A DNA stretch of 12,620 nt, from the NCBI GenBank assembly GCA_005880165.1, contig VBJP01000098.1:1-12620 (forward strand), in the 5' to 3' direction. The notes beneath the pieces are model-generated. The model did not search any database and was not told the origin of the DNA. It saw only the letters and a program-made list of their open reading frames with translations. Below are positions 6,441 through 12,397 of this stretch, one piece after another; position 1 is the stretch's first letter, and every line of letters begins with the position of its first letter. Position numbers and translations under genes: made by a program. The stretch comes from Chloroflexota bacterium (GTDB lineage Bacteria; Chloroflexota; Limnocylindria; QHBO01).

Positions 6441-7310
6441 ATGGCGATCCCCGGCGGCGGCATCTTCACCGGCATGGCGACCACCCTGCGCAACCTGTTT
6501 GCGCCAAAGGTGACGCTCCAGTACCCCGAGGAGCGCCCGCAGATGCCGGAGCGCTGGCGTGGGCGGCTGGACCTCATCTACGACCCGTACGGCGAGCACA
6601 AGTGCGAGGTCTGTTTCCAGTGCGCTCAGGTCTGCCCAGTCGAGGCGATCGACATGAGCGGCTTCGACGCGCAGGGCAACCGGATCCGATACGGGATGCC
6701 GGAGATCTATGACGAGCGCAAGGACCCAAACGCATTCCGGCGCGCCGGCCTGGAGGCGCAGCCGATGCGCAACGCGGCCCGCTGGGACGAGGTGATCGAC
6801 ACCGCCTTCGTGGACGGGGTCGTCGACGGCTTCCACGCGCGGCCGGAGGCGCTGGTCGCCATCTTCAACGCTGTCCAGGCGCGATACGGCTATCTCCCGG
6901 AGCGAGCCCTGCGCAGAATCAGCGACCGAATGGTCATCCACTGGGCGCAGGTCTTTGGTGCCGCCGGGCTGGGCGGGTTCCGGCTCCTCCCCGTCGAGGG
7001 ACACATGCTGACGGTCTGCACCTGCGCCGCCTGTCGCTTCGCCGGCGGCGAGGCGCTTCTCCGAGAATCCGAACGGCTCCTGGGCGTGCGCGCCGGCGAA
7101 ACGACGCCGGACGGGGCCTTCAGCCTGGAGACCTCGGCGGATGTCGCCGCCGGCGCCATCGCTCCCGCGGTCCGCATCGACACCCTCGTGTACGGGCCGC
7201 TCACCGCTGAGCACCTCGGCCATCTGATCGCGCAGCGCGGAGTCGAGGCGACCAGTGATGGCGGGAATGGCAGGCGTCGCCGCCCGACGCCGGCCCGGGG
7301 GAAGGCCTGA
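6441..7310 (+). CDS. Fusion of half a NuoI ferredoxin domain to a degenerate NuoE domain
   Basis: This 289-residue protein joins two complex I subunits in one frame. Residues 1-95 match the start of NuoI: TLRNLFAPKVTLQYPEE, then RWRGRLDL, then one [4Fe-4S] motif, CEVCFQCAQVCP (Cys55, 58, 61, 65). The second cluster motif that NuoI normally has about 30 residues later is absent. Residues about 115-265 match NuoE, the thioredoxin-like [2Fe-2S] subunit: ALVAIFNAVQARYGYLPE, then VCTCAAC (Cys193 and Cys198 in the usual C-x4-C spacing, plus Cys195), then GETTPDGAFSLE. The second ligand pair, normally CLGxC just before 'ALAP', reads DVAAG (234-238). The start follows nuoH by 17 bases. The missing NuoI half appears at the end of the gene at 8704. 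Confidence 0.85.
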   Translation: MAIPGGGIFTGMATTLRNLFAPKVTLQYPEERPQMPERWRGRLDLIYDPYGEHKCEVCFQCAQVCPVEAIDMSGFDAQGNRIRYGMPEIYDERKDPNAFRRAGLEAQPMRNAARWDEVIDTAFVDGVVDGFHARPEALVAIFNAVQARYGYLPERALRRISDRMVIHWAQVFGAAGLGGFRLLPVEGHMLTVCTCAACRFAGGEALLRESERLLGVRAGETTPDGAFSLETSADVAAGAIAPAVRIDTLVYGPLTAEHLGHLIAQRGVEATSDGGNGRRRRPTPARGKA

Positions 7311-7314
7311 GGCG

Positions 7315-8694
7315 ATGCCGACCGCAGGCGGAGGACTCTCACCGGAGATCCGGATCCTGGACGGCGGCGAGCCGCGCCTGCTCACCGACTTCGGGCGCAT
7401 CGACCCGCGCAGCCTCGATTCGTATCGCGCGCACGGCGGGTACACCGCGCTGGAGCGCGCCATCCGTCACCTCTCACCGGAGGCGGTGATCGGGGAGATG
7501 GAGGCGGCCGGCCTCCGAGGCAGAGGCGGCGCGGGTTTCCCGACGGCTCAGAAGTGGCGGGCGGTGCGTGCCACCGAGAGTGACCGGAAGATCGTGGTCG
7601 CCAACTTGATGGGCGCCGACCCGACGTCGCTTGGCGACCGGGCGCTCGCCGAGGGGAACCCACACCTCATCGTCGAAGGAGTGCAGATCGCCGCCTTCGC
7701 GGTCGGTGCGTCGGAGGCGATCATCGCGGTCCGCCGCGACTGGCAGACCGCCGTCGAGCGGCTGCGGCTGGCCGTGGACCAGACCGCGAGCGCGCACCTC
7801 TCTGGCTACCTGGTGCTCGGAACCGATGTGAGCATCCAGCTCTCCGTCGAGGAGGGATCGGGGGCCTACGTCGCCGGCGAGGAGACCGCGATGCTCGCCG
7901 CGCTCGGTGGCGACCGCGGGATGCCGTGGATCCGCCCGCCGTACCCGACGACGCGCGGGCTGTGGGGCGTCCCCACGGTCGTCCAGAACGCCGAGACCCT
8001 CGCGCACGTGGCCTGGATCCTCGCGCACTCGCCGGAGGCCTTCGCCTCGGCCGGCACCGCGACGGGTCACGGCACCAAGCTGGTGACGCTGCTCGGAAAA
8101 GTCGCGCAGCCAGGGGTGGTGGAGGTCGCGCTCGGCACCCCGTTGCTCGACCTCCTTCCCCTTGCCGGAGGCGGGACGGGCACTGTGAAGGCGCTCTTCG
8201 TCGGCGGTCCCGGTGGCGGCGCGATCGAGGCCGCTGCGCTCGACACGCCCTACGACTACGACGCGCTCGGCGGCGTCGGCGCGCACATCGGCTCCGGCAG
8301 CGTGCTGGTCACCGATGAGGCGACCTGCATGGTCGACACCGCGCGCTTCTTCCTGGACTTCTCGGCGCGGGAGGCGTGTGGAAAGGCGGTCCCATGCCGG
8401 ATCGGGACGCGGCGGCTGGTGGAGACGCTCGACCGCATCCTGGCCGCCACACCGCGCCCTGGCGACTTCGACCTCCTCCGCGACCTGTCCCGCAAGATGG
8501 CCGACACGGCGCTCTGCCACCTCGAGGTGCTCGCTCCGCGGCCGATGCTGACAACCTTGCAACGCTTTCCCGACGAGTACCGCGCGCATGCGGAGCGAGG
8601 GGTCTGCCTGGCCGGCGCCTGCCGCGTCGAGCCAGTCCAGCCGCTCGTGGCGCCCATCTCCAACGTAGAGCCCACCTCGCCGGCAGCCGGGTAG
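7315..8694 (+). CDS. nuoF: NADH-quinone oxidoreductase subunit F, with altered cofactor sites
   Basis: NuoF normally oxidises NADH at FMN and passes electrons to [4Fe-4S] cluster N3. This 459-residue protein keeps the overall family sequence: GLRGRGGAGFPTAQKW (66-81), GSGAYVAGEETAM (181-193), PPYPTTRGLWGVPT, and NAETLAHV. Two key sites differ. The loop normally read as N-A-D-E-x-D/E-P-G is NLMGADPT (97-104), so two acidic residues near FMN/NADH are lost. The N3 motif normally read as ESCGKCTPC is EACGKAVPC; Cys355 and Cys361 remain, position 358 is Ala, and the distal Cys401 is present. ATG 7315 starts 4 bases after the upstream stop, behind a GGGGGAAGG purine run. An in-frame ATG/GTG at 7255-7258 would overlap the previous gene. 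Confidence 0.88.
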   Translation: MPTAGGGLSPEIRILDGGEPRLLTDFGRIDPRSLDSYRAHGGYTALERAIRHLSPEAVIGEMEAAGLRGRGGAGFPTAQKWRAVRATESDRKIVVANLMGADPTSLGDRALAEGNPHLIVEGVQIAAFAVGASEAIIAVRRDWQTAVERLRLAVDQTASAHLSGYLVLGTDVSIQLSVEEGSGAYVAGEETAMLAALGGDRGMPWIRPPYPTTRGLWGVPTVVQNAETLAHVAWILAHSPEAFASAGTATGHGTKLVTLLGKVAQPGVVEVALGTPLLDLLPLAGGGTGTVKALFVGGPGGGAIEAAALDTPYDYDALGGVGAHIGSGSVLVTDEATCMVDTARFFLDFSAREACGKAVPCRIGTRRLVETLDRILAATPRPGDFDLLRDLSRKMADTALCHLEVLAPRPMLTTLQRFPDEYRAHAERGVCLAGACRVEPVQPLVAPISNVEPTSPAAG

Positions 8695-8703
8695 GATTCG
8701 CCC

Positions 8704-11085
8704 ATGGCCTTCGTGACCGACGGCAACGGACACCGCGACGGGGACGGGCGGCTGCACCCGGAGGACTACGCCCCGCTCTGGCCCATGGTCCCCGGGACCC
8801 GGAAGCTGACGGTCACCATCAACGGGCAGCAAGTCCAGGCAGAGGAGGGGCAGACCATCCTGCAGGCCTGCCGAGTGCTGGGCCTCGAGGTGCCAACGCT
8901 CTGCTATGAGCCCAAGCTCGCCGCCTATGGCGCATGCCGCATCTGCGTGGTCGAGGTCGAGGGGCGCGAGGACACGCCCATCTCGTGCGGCACGACCATC
9001 GAGGAAGGGATGGCCATCACCACCCATTCGGATCGGCTCGTCGAGAACCGCCGGATGGTGCTGGAGCTGATCTTCTCCGACCACGACGCGTACTGCCTGC
9101 CGCCCTGCCAGTTCAAATGCCCGACCCGGGTCGACATCCCGGGGTACCTCAAGCAGAACTCGCTGAGCAACTGGGAGGAGGCGACGCGCATCCTCAAGCG
9201 CTCGCTGCCGTTCCCAGCCATCCTCGGCCGGGTCTGCCCGGCGCCGTGCGAGACGCACTGCCGCCGCGAGGAGGTCGACACCGCCATCGCCATTCGCGAC
9301 AGCCATCGCTACTGCGCCGATCGGGTGCTGGAAGTCGACGCGCCGGCCCCGATCCCCTGGCCGAAGGACCCGGAGACGGGACGCCGCGTGGCGGTCATCG
9401 GCGCAGGACCAGGCGGCCTGGCTGCCGCCTATTACCTCCAGCTGCGCGGCCACCACTGCGACGTCTTCGAGGCAGAGCCGGAGCAGGGGGGGATGCTGCG
9501 CTACGGGATCCCTGAATATCGCCTGCCGAAGGGCTGGATGGACCGCGAGCTGAACCACGTCTGGGAGCTGGGGGCGACGCTCAAGCCCAACATGCGCTTG
9601 GGGCGCGACTTCCATCTCGCCGACATCCTGCCCGAGTACGACGCGATCTACGTGTCCATCGGCTGCTACAAGAGCAACGAGCTGGGCATCCCCGGAGAGG
9701 ATGCGGACGGCGTGGTCAACGCCCTGGAGAACCTCTACAACTCGACCCGCGGCCTCGCCGTGCCGGCTCTGAAGGGCGCGCGGGTCGTGATCATCGGCGG
9801 TGGCTTCACCGCCATCGACTGCACGCGGACGTCTGTGCGCCAGGGAGCCGCCGAGGTGACGATCGTCTACCGCCGCGACCTCAAGGACATGCCGTCCCAG
9901 GAAGAGGCCCACGAGGCGATCGAGGAGGGGGCCCGCGTCATCTTCCAGGCCGCCCCCACGCGCATCGTGACCGATGAGCACAACAAGGTGACCGGCGTCG
10001 AGTTCCAGCGCATGAAGCTGGGTACTCCCGATGAGAAGGGTCGCCGTCGTCCGGAGCCGATGCCGGGCACTGAGTTCGTCGTCGAATGCGACATCGTGCT
10101 GGCCGCCATCGGTCAGGGACCGGATCTGGCCTGGATCGAGTCCGAGCCGGAGGAGATCCGCTCGAAGCTCGAGGTGAGCCGGCGCGGGGGCTTGGTCGCC
10201 GAGGAGGACATCTTCCGGACCGATCTGCCCAAGGTCTTCGCCTCCGGCGACGTCCGCACCGGGTCGACCACGGTGGTAGAAGCGATCGGCGAGGGGCGGC
10301 GCACCAGTTACGCGATGGACTACTGGCTGCGCGGCCACGACCTTGACGACCCGCAGGTGCGCCGCATCGTGTCGGAGCCGCAGCCGAGTTTCCTGACCAT
10401 CGTGCCCTTCACCGACGACGTGAAGGAGCCCCAGGCGATCATGGGCAAGCTGGGCGCCGAGGCGCGCAAGAAGAACTTCGAGGAGTACGAGTTCGGCTAC
10501 ACCGGCGAGCAGGCCATGGCCGAGGCCTCACGCTGCCTCCAGTGCACCTGCGAGGCGATCGGCCATTGCGACCTGCGCGAGGCGGCGATCGAGTACGAGA
10601 CGACGCTGAACATGGCGATCGACGAACGCTCGATTCAGGACAACCCGTACGTGGGCGTCAACCACGGCTACGGCCGGGACGAGACGCACAGCTTCATCCT
10701 GCGCGACTACAGCCGATGCATCGACTGCGGCCGATGCGCCCAGGTCTGCAAGGACATCGTGGGCGCCGGGTGCTACGACTTCATCGGCAAGGGGTTTGAC
10801 TCGCTGGTCACCACCGCCGACTTCGTGAGCCTCAACGAGACGCCCTGCGTCTCCTGTGGCCGATGCGCGGAGACCTGCCCGGTCGGCGCTCTGATGCCGA
10901 GGCCGAGGATTCTGGAGACCTACCAACTCGACGTCAGTCGCTGCATCTTCTGCGGGATCTGCGCCGATGCCTGCCCGTACGACGCGCTGCGCTGCGGGCC
11001 GGAGTTCGAGTTCAGCGACTACCAGCGCGACCTGCCGATGCTCGACATCCTGGAGATGTCCGATCGCGAGCGTCCAACTCGCTGA
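8704..11085 (+). CDS. NuoG-like/GltD-like fusion: [2Fe-2S], FAD-NAD(P)H oxidoreductase, three [4Fe-4S] motifs, NuoI-like tail
   Basis: This 793-residue multidomain redox protein sits where nuoG is expected. Residues 34-110 form a NuoG-type [2Fe-2S] domain (Cys67, 78, 81, 95). Residues 127-190 hold H127, C131, C135, C139 and then C178, C182, C186, as in the iron-sulfur head of GltD. Residues 228-545 form a GltD-type oxidoreductase with an FAD motif (VIGAGPGGLAAA), an NAD(P)H motif (IIGGGFTAID, then VYRRDLKDMP), and the closing FAD motif ASGDVRTGSTTVVEAI. A cysteine element, RCLQCTCEAIGHC, follows (611-622). Residues 672-725 hold two motifs like the NuoG/hydrogenase ferredoxin domain (CIDCGRCAQVC, CVSCGRCAETCP). 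Residues 740-790 match the second half of NuoI, with CIFCGICADACPYDAL and EFEFSDYQRD. The molybdopterin-like domain of NuoG is absent. AGGA lies seven bases before ATG 8704. Confidence 0.9.
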   Translation: MAFVTDGNGHRDGDGRLHPEDYAPLWPMVPGTRKLTVTINGQQVQAEEGQTILQACRVLGLEVPTLCYEPKLAAYGACRICVVEVEGREDTPISCGTTIEEGMAITTHSDRLVENRRMVLELIFSDHDAYCLPPCQFKCPTRVDIPGYLKQNSLSNWEEATRILKRSLPFPAILGRVCPAPCETHCRREEVDTAIAIRDSHRYCADRVLEVDAPAPIPWPKDPETGRRVAVIGAGPGGLAAAYYLQLRGHHCDVFEAEPEQGGMLRYGIPEYRLPKGWMDRELNHVWELGATLKPNMRLGRDFHLADILPEYDAIYVSIGCYKSNELGIPGEDADGVVNALENLYNSTRGLAVPALKGARVVIIGGGFTAIDCTRTSVRQGAAEVTIVYRRDLKDMPSQEEAHEAIEEGARVIFQAAPTRIVTDEHNKVTGVEFQRMKLGTPDEKGRRRPEPMPGTEFVVECDIVLAAIGQGPDLAWIESEPEEIRSKLEVSRRGGLVAEEDIFRTDLPKVFASGDVRTGSTTVVEAIGEGRRTSYAMDYWLRGHDLDDPQVRRIVSEPQPSFLTIVPFTDDVKEPQAIMGKLGAEARKKNFEEYEFGYTGEQAMAEASRCLQCTCEAIGHCDLREAAIEYETTLNMAIDERSIQDNPYVGVNHGYGRDETHSFILRDYSRCIDCGRCAQVCKDIVGAGCYDFIGKGFDSLVTTADFVSLNETPCVSCGRCAETCPVGALMPRPRILETYQLDVSRCIFCGICADACPYDALRCGPEFEFSDYQRDLPMLDILEMSDRERPTR

Positions 11086-11132
11086 TCCATCTCATACACG
11101 GGTCGTTGATGGCGCTCCGGAAGACCACCTTG

Positions 11133-11153
11133 GCTGGCTGCACGACAGCCGGC
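11133..11153 (+). terminator. Weak hairpin after the nuo operon
   Basis: GCTGGCTG (11133-11140) pairs with CAGCCGGC (11146-11153) around a CACGA loop: eight pairs including one T-G. A pyrimidine-rich but not T-only stretch follows some 18 bases later, so a classic intrinsic terminator is not shown. Its place 48 bases after the last operon gene makes a transcript-end role plausible. Confidence 0.25.
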
Positions 11154-11179
11154 GGCGGGCTCCCGGCGCGCCTTCTTCC

Positions 11180-11209
11180 TTGACCCGTGGAGTGACAACG
11201 CTCAACACT
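11180..11209 (+). promoter_or_regulatory. Candidate promoter for the secreted-protein/HAD gene pair
   Basis: TTGACC (11180-11185) matches the -35 consensus at five of six positions. AACACT (11204-11209), an 18-base spacer away, is a poor -10 with three matches. A start near 11216 would give a very short leader before GTG 11229, or about 65 bases before ATG 11280. The rest of the 143-base gap shows only the weak hairpin upstream. Confidence 0.35.
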
Positions 11210-11228
11210 TGAGACGCGGGGAGCGGAG

Positions 11229-11573
11229 GTGGCTCAGGATCGAGAGCTCCTGAGGACCGTGAACGTGCGGAAGACTCCGATGCGGACGAGCCCGTTGAGC
11301 GAGATCGAACATCCCACCGTGGGGAAGGTGCTCTGGATGGGGATTGGAGCCGCCCTCGCGATCTCACTGACTGACGCAGGCAGTGCGCTCGCACAGCCCG
11401 CGCTGACGGACGTCGACCTCGCGTATTGCGCCGCCCACCCCGACATCGTGGCCGACATGTGGCGCGAGCAGCGAACAGACCTGGCCTTAGATCTTCGCAG
11501 CGAGGTCGCGAATATCGCCGGCTATTTCCGCCACAACCGATTGGGAGCAAGCACCAACCGATGGGGTCGATGA
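11229..11573 (+). CDS. Small hypothetical protein with probable signal peptide
   Basis: I do not recognise a family for this 114-residue product. The N-terminal part has a hydrophobic run (VLWMGIGAALAISL, residues 34-47) followed by SALA-QPA. The A-x-A pattern ends at residue 55 and would suit signal peptidase I, leaving a mature chain of about 59 residues with one cysteine (YCAAHPDIVADMW). The hydrophobic run is short, so a single membrane anchor is an alternative. The start is uncertain: GTG 11229 is the longest, but ATG 11280 (residue 18) would give a more usual signal peptide length of 38. The stop overlaps the HAD gene start as ATGA (11570-11573), implying translational coupling and supporting a real gene. 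Confidence 0.55.
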   Translation: MAQDRELLRTVNVRKTPMRTSPLSEIEHPTVGKVLWMGIGAALAISLTDAGSALAQPALTDVDLAYCAAHPDIVADMWREQRTDLALDLRSEVANIAGYFRHNRLGASTNRWGR

Positions 11574-12397
11574 CCAGCTGCCCGCAGCCCGCCGGGCGCT
11601 CACGCACCCGTGAGTTCGACGCTGCCATCTGGGGCGTCAAACGAGGCGGTCGACCTGCTCGCGTGATCGATCGGGACGGTATCGAGGTCGTGTTCCTGGA
11701 CGCCGGGGGCGTGCTGCTCTACCCAGATTGGGAGAGAGTGAGCGGGATCCTGAAGCGGTACGGAATCAGAGCGACATCGGCTCAGCTGGCCGACGCTGAG
11801 TTCATCGGCAAGCACCGCATGGACGAGTTGGGCGTGACCCACACCACCGGAGACATCGCTGAGCCGGATGGCTACCTCGGGTGGGTGATGAAGGCCACCG
11901 GGCTCTCATTCGACAACGATGCGCTGCATCGCGCGGCGCGGGAGTTCGAGGAGACGCATACCCGCGACAACCTGTGGAGCGACATGCCCGAGGAGGTGCC
12001 CGGGGCGCTTGCACGGATGCGCGACGCGGGGTATCGCCTGGCGGTCCTCTCGAACACGGAGTCGAACCTCCGAGACCGGATTGCGGCGGCCGGCATCGGT
12101 CCCTTCTTCGAGACGCTGGTCATCTCGGCGGAGGTCGGCTCCGAGAAGCCTGACCATGTCATCTTCGACGAGGCGCTACGCCGCATGGCCGTCACACCGG
12201 ATCGGGCCTTGCATGTGGGTGACTTCTACTCGATCGACGTGGTCGGCGCCCGTGGCGTTGGGATCACTCCGGTCATGCTCGACGCTCGCGGCCTCTCATC
12301 CGACCGCGACGTGTTGCGCGTCGCTAGCCTCACCGAGCTCGCCGACCTTCTGGGCTCGGATTCGGATCAGCTTCAGATAGGCGCTAGGGTGTCGTGA
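11570..12397 (+). CDS. HAD-superfamily hydrolase (subfamily IA-like)
   Basis: This 275-residue protein has the four HAD motifs in order. Motif I is VFLDAGGVLL, with nucleophile Asp44. Motif II is LSNTES (Ser161 to Thr163). Motif III is the lysine of SEKPDHVIF (Lys193). Motif IV is LHVGDFYSIDVVGA (Asp218 and Asp223). A helical cap of roughly 90 residues lies between motifs I and II, as in subfamily I. Motif I has Gly46 where phosphatases usually have the second aspartate, so a simple phosphomonoesterase role is less certain; haloacid dehalogenases also lack that residue. ATG 11570 is chosen for its ATGA overlap with the upstream gene. GTG 11663 would remove a poorly conserved 31-residue head and start near motif I. 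The substrate cannot be inferred. Confidence 0.85.
   Translation: MTSCPQPAGRSRTREFDAAIWGVKRGGRPARVIDRDGIEVVFLDAGGVLLYPDWERVSGILKRYGIRATSAQLADAEFIGKHRMDELGVTHTTGDIAEPDGYLGWVMKATGLSFDNDALHRAAREFEETHTRDNLWSDMPEEVPGALARMRDAGYRLAVLSNTESNLRDRIAAAGIGPFFETLVISAEVGSEKPDHVIFDEALRRMAVTPDRALHVGDFYSIDVVGARGVGITPVMLDARGLSSDRDVLRVASLTELADLLGSDSDQLQIGARVS

Noticed and set aside
6441..8694. The idea that the NuoE-like and NuoF genes are pseudogenes or sequencing artefacts
   Set aside because: Both frames are uninterrupted, spacing is tight, other motifs are intact, and each changed cysteine codon differs at more than one base from a cysteine codon.
7474..10338. A 954-codon open frame on the minus strand opposite nuoF and the NuoG-like gene
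   Set aside because: It is antisense to two clearly conserved genes, has no recognisable domain, and is rich in Arg, Gly, Ala, Asp and His in the way expected of a GC-rich shadow frame.
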